A DNA stretch of 64,000 nt from Tolypeutes matacus (lineage: Eukaryota; Chordata; Mammalia; Cingulata; Chlamyphoridae). The notes under the pieces were generated by a model. It saw only the letters and a list, made by a program, of their open reading frames with translations, was not told where the DNA came from and ran no database searches. The translations under genes were made by a program, and so were the position numbers. Position 1 is the stretch's first letter; each line of letters begins with the position of its first letter. The stretch spans positions 5,053,020 to 5,117,019 of the forward strand of contig JAKSZT010054458.1 in assembly GCA_026826555.1 (NCBI GenBank), given 5' to 3'. This document shows, piece after piece, positions 23,451 through 35,031 of the stretch.

Positions 23451-25174
23451 TTTTTTTTAATAAAATTTTATTAAGGTATATCATCCATACATAAACATAC
23501 ATAAGTAATAAGTGCATAGTAAAACTTGTGAATTTACAATTCAAGCATGTATATCATCATTTAGGTCTCCTACACATCACCCTAACACCAACACCTTTCA
23601 CTGTTGTGAAACATTTGTTAAAATCTATGAGAAAGAATCATCAAAATATTACTACTAACTATAGCCGTATCTTACATTTGTTGTATTTGTCCCCAACACA
23701 CCCATGTATTAACACCCTGTATTAGTATATATTTATTATACTTCATGAGAGAATGTTCTTATATTTGTCCTGTTAACCACAGTCCATCTTCTACTACTGG
23801 ATTCCCTGTGTTATACCCTGTGCTACAAAGTCCCATGTTTTGTACAATCCATTTGAAGTGTACAATCAGTGGCTCTCACTTTCATCTCAGAGTTGTGCAG
23901 CCATCATCTCAGTTAATTTTAGAATGTTTTCATTTCTCCAAAAGGAAAAATCCCATACTCCCTTATGCCCTTTATTGCTGTCTCTTAGAATTGATTTTTT
24001 TCTTTGCCATTGCTGAAAAATATTACAATATTAATGCTAACTATGGTCCATAAGTTACATTAGTTGTAACTTTCCTATTTATAAGCATATTCTTAACACT
24101 TGGTAAAAGAAAAACTTTCTTATATTTATACTATTAACCACCATCTTCATCCACCACCAAAATCACTTTGTTATTCAGACCCTAGATTATTCTCTAGCTT
24201 CCGTTCAATTGACATTTATATCCAGACTAATCCTTTCAGCCACAATCTCATTTATAAATTAGCAGTGTTAATTATGCTCCACATAATGTGTTATCATCAA
24301 CTCTATTCATTTCCGCACTTTTACAATAAACCTTAATAAAAATTCTACATATATTGATCATCAGCTCCGATTCTCAATCCCTATTCTATATCATAGTAAC
24401 CTACTCTAGAGTTTACCTCCATGAGTTTACACAGCATATTTAGTTCATATTTGTGAATCCATACAATATTTGCTCATTTGTGTCTGGCTTATTTCACTTA
24501 ATCTCCTCAAGACTCATCGATGTTGTCATATGCATCCCAATTTCATTTCTTCTTAGAGCTGAAGAGTAATCCATTGTATGCATGTGCTATATTTTGTTAA
24601 TACATTCATCAGTTGATGAACCCTAGTCTGGTTCCATATTTTAGCAAATGTGAATAATGATTGCATGAACACTGCCATGAATTGCCAGTTTGCATACTTG
24701 CTTTCAGTTTTTCTGAATATTTTGCTAATAATGGGAAATTCATCCACTTCATTTAATTTGTCCATCTTGCTGGCATACAATTTTTTTATGCCTTCTCTTA
24801 TAATATTCTTTATTTCTGTGGGGTCAGGGGGGAAATCCCTTCTCTTGTTTCTGATTTTATTTATTTACATCTTCTCATTTTTTCTTAGTTTAGCAAGGGT
24901 TTGTTAATTTTATTAATCTTCTCAAAGTTCCAGATTTTAGTTTTGTTAATTTTTTCTAGTGTTTTTTAATTCCTAATTTCATTAATTCTGCTCTAAAACT
25001 GCTACTTCCTTCCTTTGTTTGCTTTGGGATTATTTTGTTGTACTTTCTTTTAGTTCCTCCAGGTGTTCAGTTAGGTCTTTGATTTTAGCTCTTTCTTCTT
25101 TGTTAATGTAGCCATTTTGGGTTATAAATTTTCCTCCCAATATTGCTTTAGCTGCATCCCATAATGACTTCCTA
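23451..25174 (-). mobile_element. L1 LINE with internal deletion
   Basis: A T-run at 23451-23459 marks the poly(A) end on the minus strand. The 3' UTR follows (CTACACATCACCCTAACACC), then the ORF2 C-terminus to about 24715. The sequence then jumps to the pre-RT part of ORF2 (TAGCTCTTTCTTCTTTG, 'GCTTTAGCTGCATCCCATAA'). The reverse transcriptase core is therefore missing through an internal deletion near 24720. The right end was entered by the retroposed sequence at 25191. Confidence 0.85.
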
Positions 25175-25190
25175 ACCTAATCTTTAATTT

Positions 25191-25737
25191 TTTTTTTTAA
25201 CTGCTTGAAGCATTTACATGTCAGACAAGGTAAAATAAACAAAATAAAATAAATAAAGTAAAGTAAAATATACTTTAAACATGCCAGTTTACATTATAAA
25301 AGTCTTTCAACTTAAAATAGTTTCTTTACACTTTCGTTTTAGTCCCTACAAAAACTGAGCATGTACATTAGAAACATACTTACAAATACTAGGAAGTAAC
25401 ACTAAGTATTTTAAGAAGTTTAATAAGTTAATTTTTAGTTAATTAAATTTTCTTTTGTGTGCATAAATAACACATGCATATGGCATAAAATGCAAAAACA
25501 ACCATGTGTATTCTTTGGAAAGCTTACTACTATCCCATCCACATCCCTTTATCTCCACATTTCTTCATCCAGAGGTAACCACCACTGCTAATATCTCGTT
25601 ATTAATATATATGGATTTTTCTTTTATAGAAGTAGTTGTATTCCAAACATTTTGTCCCACATCTTGCTTTAAAACAACTACCACAACAATAAGCATTTGA
25701 AATAATTTGTTTCAACTTAATTTAAGATCACTTTCAG
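25191..25737 (-). mobile_element. Retroposed sequence of unknown source, poly(A) on the minus strand
   Basis: A T10 run at the left and a 16-bp flanking duplication with one change (ACCTAATCTTTAATTT at 25175-25190; ACCTGATCTTTAATTT at 25738-25753) show an L1-mediated insertion of about 550 bp read on the minus strand. The part at 25540-25600 (CCAGAGGTAACCACCACTGC) resembles phrases from old L1 3' regions, but most of it matches nothing I know. It could be a 3' UTR of a processed pseudogene or a chimeric L1 read-through. Confidence 0.6.
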
Positions 25738-25753
25738 ACCTGATCTTTAATTT

Positions 25754-27655
25754 GCTGCCTTTCAAAAGAATACTTAACTCATTCAAATCTGTGCTTACTA
25801 TCTTGTTAATCAGCAATGTAATAAAACTTTACTCATGTTTTTGTGATTAATACATTTTATTAAACAAGTGATTGGATGAATGTACAAATTAATACCTTTT
25901 CCAGTCACTTTCTTCCTCAAACATTAGCTCTTTGAATGGGAATTGTGTGTATGAAGAGTAGTTGCTCAGCAGAAGTAGGTACTTATTAACACTAATCTTT
26001 CAGTTTCACCCTATTATTTTATTTTAGCTTTATACCTTTCAAGATTATGGTATAAAAGCAGACTTCTTTACTGGTAACTTCCATCATATCCATTAATCAT
26101 TTTACTTCTTTTTATTGCTATGTTAGTAACTGGGTTTGACCTTCACCATTTGGTGAAAAACATATCTCTTTCATTTCTCCAAATAATTATTTGAGGACAC
26201 ACTCACCATTAATGTCAGAAATTTCAATATCTGAAGGCCTTTTCTCTATTCAAGATGTCAGTGATTAGTTATTCCTGTGAGTATTTGTCCTGCTGGCATG
26301 ACTATCTTCCATGCACCTGAAACTTTGTCAATAACCCAGGTTACGCTTGCCATATAGGTATATTTGCGGGGAGGGGCATTTATTTCTTTTTTCTAACAAT
26401 GAAATATTTGTCCTAGAAACCCTAGTCTACTTCAACATATGTTCTTTAATAATCAATAAACACTTTTTAACATTTTAAATATTTTTACTAGAAAATCTTG
26501 GGTTTCTCAAGCAATTCAGACAACATATTCACAACTTCCTATTGGGAAGGATAAAACTTTAACTGCACCACAGAAAAATCTAATACAAATGTTTTCAAGT
26601 TTAATGGAAAACAAATTATACATGAACATATGTAATGGGGATCATTTAGATCATCTCTGCCTGTGAAATTAAAGTAAAATACATGGTGACTCATTTTATC
26701 TGCTATAATAGAGAAGAGAGGACAGCTTGTGTCTCAGTGAGAATTCAATAGACACATACTCTAATGCACAAAGGATGACAATCAAATGTAGAAATAAACC
26801 TTATTTAACATATTTGTTGGCTGTTTGTCAGAGATCAGTAATATTGTACCTGACCTATTTTTTCCTTGCTAAATAGTGACTACCATTCTCCAAGTTATAG
26901 CATATCTATTGTTTGTCTGTAAATGTTTAAAATTTTCATTTACATTTAAAAAGCTTCATTTTACAAATATCACGTGCATGTCAGAGTAATTTCCTCTCAT
27001 ATATTTTCTTAATGCTCTTAATGAGATAAATTGTTAACTGAACAAGAGTCCATAGTTTTTGTATTGATTTTCACTGTTACCATTCAGACACCTAAATACT
27101 ACTTCCCCAAATATTGCAAACAACCTCTTAAAATAAAAGCAAAGCTAATTGTTTCAAAGTCATAGTTGTAAGCAAGAAGAGCTTCTGCACTGAATCTTCA
27201 GTGTCCCAGACAAGGAATCTGGGGAGGATATTTATCAAATTGGGGGGTTGGTTCTCAAGTGATAAAATGGTGATCCTCTGGGACAGGGAACTGATTGAGA
27301 TTGAGCAAAGTTTGTGAGATAGTAGTTTAAGATCCGAAAGAATGAAGCAAGAGTCTTAGATGAGAGTTGATAAGTAAACTGTTATTTGGTAAAAGAGCGA
27401 TTTGCCCCACGGGAGCAAAATATTGCTTCAGATAATTTGAACTGCACAAATTTCCTGAAGCAAACGTTGGAAGTCATCTATTGATTTACAATTTTATCCT
27501 TGATGAGAAAATATTTTTTGGAACAAACAACCAATTTATATTGACTAGATGGTCTTGGTTTTTGGTTCTAAGAGCTGTGTCCTGTTGATACAGGAGATCA
27601 CAGTTTTCAGTAGCCTGATGATCATCTGAATTTTCTGAAGTTATAAGTTTCAAGA
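25754..27655. other. No gene seen; unique-looking DNA
   Basis: About 1.9 kb without a recognisable repeat or an open frame over 60 codons. It could hold old unrecognised repeats or regulatory sequence. Nothing specific is supported. Confidence 0.4.
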
Positions 27656-27850
27656 TCAGGGATCAACAGACGTTTTCTGTAAAGTACAAGGTAGTAAATA
27701 TTTTAGACTCTATGGGCTATAAGGTCTCTGTTGCAATGACTCAACTCTGCCATTTTAGCCCCAAAGCAGGCATAGACAATATGTGAATGAATATGGATGA
27801 CTGTGTTCCCAAAACACTTTATCTCCAACATTTGGTAACAGGAGGCATTG
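27656..27850 (+). mobile_element. hAT-Charlie type fragment (MER33/MER58-like)
   Basis: The order 'GTTTTCTGTAAAGTACAAGG', 'TAGTAAATATTTTAGAC', 'CTCTGTTGCAATGACTCAAC' and 'CAGGCATAGACAATATG' is the signature of the common mammalian hAT-Charlie miniature elements. The right inverted repeat is not preserved. Confidence 0.7.
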
Positions 27851-27945
27851 CCCTGTGGATTGTAATTCCTAGGCTCCTGAGCTAGGTAAATAAGTGCAAA
27901 ATGATGAGGTCTCTACATTCTTTCCATATTTCTGTCCTACATAAA

Positions 27946-28385
27946 TGTGGCTGATTGAATTATGTATCCTAGTTTAGATTTGTTAATCTTAATCCACATT
28001 CCTTTGAGTGTTAACAATTGTAAATAGGATTTCTTGAGTTGATATTTTTAGTTAAGGGTTGGCCAACTAAGAAAGATGGGCTTTAGTCTGGATTACTGAA
28101 AGCATTATAAAGAGGAGAAACAGAAATCCAATGTCAGAGAAGGCAACAGAGAGAAACAGCAAGTCAACAGGAACCTAGAAGAGAAAGGAGAGGTCATCAC
28201 TATGTGATGGGAAAACCACGGAATCCAAAAATTACCTGCAGCCAGCACCAAAATGCTATAGTCCTCATGGACAAGCAAGGGAAGCTAGATTTTCCCTAGC
28301 TTCAAAGCTATGAACCAATAAATTCCCACTGTTAAGCCAATTCATTGTGTGGAATTTGTCATAGTAGCTTAAGGAAACTAAGACA
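27946..28385 (+). mobile_element. MaLR-type solo LTR
   Basis: It begins near TGTGGCTGATTGAATTATG and ends near GGAAACTAAGACA, with 'AATCTTAATCCACATTCC' in the 5' part and 'CAATAAATTCCCACTG' near the 3' end. The same family occurs at 35032 (plus) and, more diverged, at 548 and 44427. No exact 5-bp duplication was found. Confidence 0.75.
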
Positions 28386-28544
28386 GCAACACACCAAAAA
28401 TCTATAGATAAGTTTCAGGTTTCATATGTGAGTGTCTGTGAATGTGTTTGTGTATAAAACTACCATGTATGGTGACCCTGTTAAGTGTACATGGAGTCAT
28501 GAAAACACAGCTTTAATGTAAGTCTTCACTTAGACATCTCTTTG

Positions 28545-28690
28545 TCAGTTTCTTACCTCCAAATAGTGATAATAATCTTATAGGATTTTTATGAAAATTA
28601 ATAATTGAGATAATACAAGCAAAACACTTAAAACAGTAGCTAAAATATATTAATTAAACCTCAAATTTCTGTTAACGTTATTATTTTCAC
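28545..28690 (+). repeat. MIR SINE fragment
   Basis: The MIR 3' half is visible: 'AATAGTGATAATAATCTTATAGG' read in parts, then 'GATAATACAAGCAAAACACTT' and 'AACAGTAGCTAAAATA'. It is old and diverged. Confidence 0.5.
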
Positions 28691-29305
28691 ATAAATCAAT
28701 AAAAGTGATTGAGGTCAGTGTGTTCTAAGCATCTTTGTGGCATCTATATTCTATTTTTTTTAAGGTAAGCAAGGGAGTAAAGAATTTATTAAGAAACAAG
28801 AAAAAAAAATAAGCATACAATGCCAGACATCAGTGTGGGTGTGATACAGAGTAGACACCTGTGTGGCCAAGAGTTAGGTATTTTTACCTTAAATATAGTT
28901 CTCAGCAATTAGGGAGACAAAATTACCATAATCCTTATTTTAATATGGCACTAGGATTTCTATGAATTGCCAGTACCAATATGTAGACTATTTGGAATTT
29001 TCTATAATATTCTGTTAAATTATTTTGGAAAGAATTCAAAATAATCCATAATAAAAATAATTCTTGTATATATATTTTTTATGGTCTCTTTTCAGATAAT
29101 ATTTAAAAATTGGCGTTCTAATAATACCTAAAGTTGTTAAATGTATATATTTCATAACAGGTTTTCCAAGAAGCCAAAGTCAGAAATTTATTAGCTTGGC
29201 AAAAGATTTATGGAGGGAAATACTTATGAAGGATTAAGGAGAGAAAGCAGGTATAAGTAGAGGGAGTTCTCCGATACTCAAATAGCGATGCAGTTTAGTT
29301 TTGTT
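28691..29305. other. No gene seen
   Basis: AT-rich, unique-looking DNA. A short A-run at 28801-28809 has no element I can attach to it. Confidence 0.4.
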
Positions 29306-29458
29306 TTCTTTTCTTTTTGAGGTACCGAGGGCCAGCGATTGAAATTGGGACCTTGTATTTGGGAAGCTAGCGCTTAACCACAAGGCACCAGAACCGAAAC
29401 CAGGACCTCCCATTTGGGAAGTGGGCGCTCAATCACTTGAGCTACTTCTGCTTCCCCC
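29306..29458 (-). mobile_element. tRNA-derived SINE dimer
   Basis: A T-rich left side (TTTTCTTTTCTTTTTGAGG) is the A-tail on the minus strand. Two heads follow: one with GGGACCTTGTATTTGGG and one with CAGGACCTCCCATTTGGG and GAGCTACTTCTGCTTCC. Flanking GATGCAGTT (29288-29296) and AATGCAGTT (29459-29467) look like a short imperfect target duplication. Confidence 0.85.
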
Positions 29459-31315
29459 AATGCAGTTCTGAGTTTGTGAAAGGACAGGAAGATGGAAGAA
29501 AGACTGGCACAGAAGAATATCAGGCTGAAGAACAAGTCTAGTAAATTTTAACCAGGAAAATGATACTCCTCAATCCAGAGCCTTCTGTTAGACAAGTTCC
29601 ACAATTCCCAAGAAAGACCCTCTATTCATACTATCACCTTTCTCAGTCATTGGCCAGGAGCAGGCTGAGGAAAAATGACCTTGGTGCGAACAAGGTCATG
29701 GACACAGAGGAGTAGCAGCTAGGATTGTCTGTCAACTATGCTCCCTGATGCAAGAGTTCTAAGTGGCATCATTTCATGACTACCACAGATATCAAATAGT
29801 TACATAAAAAAAGCAAAAACATCACCAAACAAAATGAAATCCTGAAATGATAACATTTACTACCCATTAGATGACATGAGTGTTAATTTTGATACTTTAA
29901 AAATAATCATTATATATATACATATATGTGTATGTAGGTATAATTCTATCTTTTTAATTAAAAATGCTTCACAACTATTAACATTGTGTTCTAAGTAATC
30001 CTAAATTTCTTTATAAAAGTTGGTTTAAAAGGAAAAGATTAAATATTCTGTTTTAATATCACCAGTATATTTTTAAAGTTTTGTAATCATAATGTTTAAT
30101 TTGTGCTGTTCTTAGAACTTTAATTATGAAGCTAAATTTTACTAATACCCATTAGGTACTTCTTAATTAAAGGCACATCATATGTCTGATGTGGCAGTAC
30201 TAATTGGTGTAATTAAATTCTAATATGCATCAGTAGCCTAATTTTTTTTAAAAAAGTGAATAAAAGAGCAGATAAAAATAAGTCAGTTTTTGAAACTGTA
30301 CAGTGGTAAAATACACACATGAATTTGCATTTTTAACATATATTTATTCAGAATAGACAATCTATCAATTATATTTCAAATTAATTTCACCAGATAATTT
30401 GAAATATGGACAAAGTAGGATGGGTCATGTAAATATTTATGTGAATTCAAAAGGAACTGTAATAAAGTTTAGGCAGAAGGACAATTCTTTTCCTTTTTGC
30501 AAATTCTTATGTAGGTCAAATCTTATGAGACTAGCTACACTCCTTGTTTTAACATGTTTTGGATGAAGTTACAACCGACTTGAAAATCACATTATTGAGT
30601 TGTCTGAGCAAGAGTGGGTGGGTAGTGAGGCCCCACTCTGCCAAAACAGGCTTCAAAAACAAGAAAATATTTTTTAAATATTTAAAAATACTCAGTCATT
30701 CCTTTGTTCCCAGATTTTCTTTAGTTGAATGTAATATGAGTAATTGAAAAATACAGAGTTTTATTATACATTTTTTGATTATTTTACTTAATAATGAAAC
30801 ATTACATATTTCTTTAATACAATATATGGAATTATTATATGGCATTGAGTTAAAAATTATTATAATTTCTTCCTTTCAGGAATAAAATCAGAAAAATATT
30901 ATTCTTTATTTTAAAATATTCCCATGTTACTCTTTTTATTCATAATTATTCAACACATTGTATGCATTTCTCCTTTATTTAGTTTTAACAAACTCTAAGA
31001 TTTATCAATCTGATTATGGGCTTAGGGGTGGCTTCATATTTCTACAACCTGTTCAGCCAGACAAGATCCCACATTTAAAAAGAATTTGCACTTGTTTTAA
31101 TACTCTGATGTTGCTATCTTGAAAATCTTAATAGTTTCAGAATAAGATGTACCTCTCATTATTATTTTGCCCTGGGATCTGTGAATTATATAGCCAGTCT
31201 TATATGGACTCACTAGCTTACTTTAGCCAAACACCTTAACATACTGAAGACATGAAAAAATAAGGATTAAAAATTCAAAGGGAGACTTTTTTTAGGATAC
31301 TTTTTATAAGGGAAG
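29459..31315. other. Unique AT-rich DNA; possible regulatory block at 30130-30300
   Basis: No gene or named repeat was seen. A TA-rich microsatellite-like stretch is at 29909-29942. Around 30150-30260 there is a cluster of TAATTA-like and ATATGCAT motifs without repeat character, which could be a conserved non-coding element. A 62-codon frame at 30559-30747 has no support. Confidence 0.4.
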
Positions 31316-31699
31316 TGCTGGGACCCTAAACCCCCTCCTCTGAAACCCACAGCTTTAGAAAAGTAAACTCCCCTGGTCCCTTTCTTCCCACTCCCCTCCT
31401 TATCTCGATGGAATCCACATCAGGATGATAAGCACTTGAATTGAAATTTAGAACTCTAAACAGATAATGACTTTTCCTGCATAATGGCCCTCTGCTTTTA
31501 GGTAGATAAGTTAACTTCTCTGCTTTTGTAACTCTGCCTGCCCACTTGTTAGGAATTTGCCTGCTTGATGTTCCTTTATAAACTTATGAAAATCAAGAAA
31601 CAGGGCTCAGAATTTCTCCTCTGGGCCCGCCTGTAATAAAACTTTGTTTATCCATACCCTAGAGGGTGCCGCTTGGGTTTCTTTCTCTCTGTTGCAACA
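31316..31699 (+). mobile_element. Class I ERV solo LTR
   Basis: It starts TGCTGGGACCC and ends CTGTTGCAACA. It has a TATAAA-like element (TTTATAAACTTATG near 31576) and a polyadenylation signal AATAAA near 31634, followed by a short U5. Its end motif, start motif and internal 'GGAATCCACA...AGGATGATAAGCACTT' block match the minus-strand LTR at 55644-56053. No adjoining internal region is present. Confidence 0.8.
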
Positions 31700-32375
31700 C
31701 TTTAACTTACAGAGATAATAAAAATTGTAAGTTAAAAAATAATACAATCATTCTTAAAGTCATTTAATCATGCTAGGTTTGGAAATATGCTGTTCACTTT
31801 TATAACGTTTGTATGGGAAAACACTGTCCATTATTTTGCTGCTACACTGTGCATCAATAGCAATAGTACATGTGCAATGCAGATTTCAATAAATTAAGGC
31901 ATGATAAATGTTATTAAATCTCTCATGTCTATCTTAAAGGAATAAATGTTTGTCTTTGATTTGTAAAAATTTCAAAGTAGCTGTAACCATTCAATTTATT
32001 GTTATTGGTATGGACCACTTTCTGGCCTCTGAAAATCACCCAAAGCATCACCCAAAATAAGCCTATCACTGTTTAAAAATTATCAGTGGCTTGTGAAATT
32101 CTGGAAGAAAACTTGTGGGATCATACCAATATATTTACATATTGATAAAATATAGAAAATGTGCTTATAAATGTGATATTTCTGAATTTTACGCCAAATA
32201 GAGTCCATAAACAATCAATATAATTACTAGATAGAGTTTTTGGGTGGCTGAGTGTTTTACTGTTGTATATTATTTTTCCCTCATCCAATTCATAAATATA
32301 TTACTAGAGAAGTCCCAGACAAACTTAGAGGCCATCACCTAGCACTTGCTTACCCCTACCTCCTTTGCTATTGTG
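31700..32375. other. No gene seen
   Basis: Unique-looking AT-rich DNA between two LTRs. Confidence 0.4.
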
Positions 32376-32785
32376 TGCAGATGTTTCATTATATTTGCGT
32401 TCTGTAGCCCAGGTAAATGTTAAGTCTAGTGAAAAAGTATACTTGGCTGAGTATACCTTAAAGCCAAAAATTGGGAACAGGCAGCTCCAGCTGCTTATCA
32501 GGGCAGGAACTCAAGTGGCAGGGCCTCCCTAACCCTGAGTAGTACAAATAGCCCCCCATTGGCAACTCAAACTTGTCTCTCCTCTGACATGAAGTAGGGA
32601 ATGTGGTGCTGTCATCTACTCAACTTAACTCAAGCAGTTAGCTTTCCTGAAAGACCGGCCATGATGGGATTTCTTCCTCTGCTCTTTTGGACATTTTGTG
32701 CTGCCTAAGTAATAAAACAGTCATTTACTGAAAGTTCCTGTTGTGCCTGAGTCTGTGTCACTATAACACCACATAACAATTTGCT
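32376..32785 (+). mobile_element. Solo LTR of an ERV, family not named
   Basis: LTR-like organisation: a GC-richer U3 (CAGGCAGCTCCAGCTGC), a signal GTAATAAAACAGTC at about 32708, then a short U5 ending near CACTATAACA. The AATAAA followed by 'TTCCTGTTGTGCCTGAG' is typical of retroviral LTRs. Boundaries are uncertain because no target duplication was identified. Confidence 0.6.
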
Positions 32786-33435
32786 CCAAAGATATGTCAC
32801 TCACAAAGACAACAGTTTTAGATGATTAAGTCTATATATAAATACATGAAATTAATTGAAATGAAGTGAATGATAAAATATTGATAAGTAAAATAAGTTG
32901 AAGACTGAAGCAAAGACTGAATATTGCTAATATGTTATTTTAGGGTGGCTTTTCATTTTACAAAGTGATTTTGAGAGTATTATCATAGTACAAACATAAT
33001 TTCTTAATAAATTTCAAAAAAAATATATTCTTAATTCCTATAAGAGAAGCAAAAATGTCATATGGACATATTTTAGAGATGAGAAGGCCAAGGGACAGAT
33101 TAGGATTAAACGCATGATAAAATAAGATGGATATGGGGGAAATGTTTTTGAATAGAATATTCCTTCTAATATCCCAGTGATTTTCTCAATTTGAAATTTT
33201 TCTACTGCATTTTTTTCAAGCCATATTTTAACCTAGAAACACAAATAAAATATTCAAGATTAAAATAAAAATTTTGTTGAAGTTAGGTTGGCTCCACCAG
33301 CAAAGTAATCAATGATTACATTTAGCTGTACTATGAAGCACATCTTCAAATATCAATGCAGTAGACAAAATCTATAAATAATGTGGAAAAAATGTTGTTA
33401 ACCATAATATCCATCTGTTGTCTTTCTTTAACAGA
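32786..33435. other. No gene seen
   Basis: AT-rich unique-looking DNA. Confidence 0.4.
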
Positions 33436-33684
33436 ATATTTATCTATTATTTTTTAAACAATTTATTGCAGTATATCATTCATACATGAACATACATAAT
33501 CTATAAGTGTTCAGTAAACATCGTGGTCTTACAAAACAAATATTCATAAAATCGTACAGGACTCCTACACATCACTCCCCCACAAACACCTGGCATTGCT
33601 GTGAAACATTTGTTGACAACACATGAAAGAGTATCATCAAAGTATTACTACCAACTATAGTCCGTATCTTCTTCCCCTAAACAT
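33436..33684 (-). mobile_element. L1 3'-end fragment
   Basis: The plus strand reads as the complement of the lineage L1 3' terminus: 'ATTTATTGCAGTATATCATTC', 'ACTCCTACACATCACTCCCC', 'GTGAAACATTTGTTGAC' and 'CTACCAACTATAGTCCG' (each in part). It is only about 250 bp long and is followed directly by the composite SINE. Confidence 0.75.
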
Positions 33685-34238
33685 TTTTTTAAGGATTTAT
33701 TTATTTATTTACTTTTATCCATTTTTACCGTCCCCCTCCCCCCTCCCTGTGTTTGCTGTTTCTGTGTCCATTTGCTGGGCAACTCTCTGTGTCTGTTTTC
33801 TGCCTTCTCTTCCCATCCTTCTCCTCCTGTCTTCACTGGTATTTGATCCACGGAATCTCCGATGTGGGAAAGAGGCATCTTACTGCCTATGCCACCTTAA
33901 TTCCTGGTTTTTCAGTGCATCTCGTCTTGGCTATCCTTTGTGTCACTCTCCTGTTACATCATCATCTTGCGGCATGGCATGCGGGGCTTGACGGCTCACC
34001 CGCTTGTGGGGTCTGGCGGCTCACTCATACTCGGGGCCTGGCAGCATATCTGCAGACAGGCCTGGCGGCACACCTGCGCATGGGGCCTGACGGCTTACCC
34101 AATTACCGGGCCTGGTGGCCCATGCACCATCTATATTTTCCGTTTTTTTAATTTTTACTGGGAGGTCCCGGGGATCAAACCCAGGTCCCTCCATATGGGA
34201 GACAGATGACCAACCACCCGAGCCACATCTGTTCCCCT
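33685..34238 (-). mobile_element. Composite SINE-VNTR-SINE retroposon
   Basis: Read on the minus strand from 34238, the order is as follows. First comes a tRNA-derived SINE head (34238-34155; plus strand has GGTCCCTCCATATGGGAG and GAGCCACATCTG) and an A-rich linker. Next is a 25-bp GC-rich tandem repeat (34115-33970). A second tRNA-like unit follows (about 33920-33840; plus strand CGGAATCTCCGATGTGGG), then a purine-rich body and an AAATAAATAAATAAAT tail at the left. It is far GC-richer than its flanks. Three overlapping plus-strand frames here are by-products of composition. No target duplication was found. Confidence 0.8.
33970..34115. repeat. 25-bp GC-rich minisatellite, about six units
   Basis: Successive units start CGGC (or CAGC) and end in a GGCCTGG-like motif: 33970-33991, 33992-34016, 34017-34041, 34042-34065, 34066-34090 and 34091-34115, with lengths 22, 25, 25, 24, 25 and 25. 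A partial unit follows at 34116. The ends are conserved and the middles vary. Confidence 0.85.
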
Positions 34239-35026
34239 GCTATATCTCTTAAGGTTGACCAAAGATACCCAAAGTTACAGTCTTTTTCCGTACAGGATGG
34301 TCATATAATAAATCAGGCTTAGTTTATCACCAGCATTCTAAAACCAGACCAAGGGAGAAAAACTAGTTCTGGGGACACATGCATGGTTTCAATATAGCAA
34401 ATGTTTAGTCTACCCTGATTATTACAAAATCAGGACTGCAAGAATATTCACATTACCTATTCTTTTTATGTAATAAAATTTCATATTAAAAATAACTTTA
34501 GTAAAGTAATATATTTCACTGAGGAAAATTTTTAAAATAGAAAAAAGATGAGAAAATACCTATACTCATAATTGTCAAGTGAACTGTTTTCGGTTTATAT
34601 AATACTGGATAGTTTTGCATGTGTCCAACAATTATATATCTTTGCATTAAATGAAATCCTTGTAATAACTTTACCTTGACTGATGTTCCAGGGAGTGGCA
34701 TCTCCTTAAGTCATCAGAGTTAAGTCCTTAATATCCCTTTCAATGAGATGCTACTCCTTACAACACTCCCCTCCCAATTCTTGCCCTTAACTTATCTGTT
34801 GATCAGGATGTTGGATATATTTGCTTTTGATTTTAATTTGATACTTCCAAGTTATTACTGCTCTTTCTTTCTGGAAACAAAAATAAACAAATCTAAAGTA
34901 AGCAAACACTACCAATAAACTTTTCTGATTTACTGCTCATGATATTTGTGCAGACCGAGCTTTATACATTTGAGTAGTCTTTCAAACCATTTTGTCTCTT
35001 ACCACTTACAGCAACTTTGACTTTTG
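34239..35026. other. No gene seen
   Basis: Unique-looking sequence. The L1 fragment to the left of the composite element does not resume here. Confidence 0.4.
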
Positions 35027-35031
35027 ACTTT

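Noticed and set aside
33623..34209. Three overlapping plus-strand frames of 89-132 codons
   Set aside because: They lie antisense to a composite SINE with a GC-rich tandem repeat. Stops are rare there because of composition, not coding selection.
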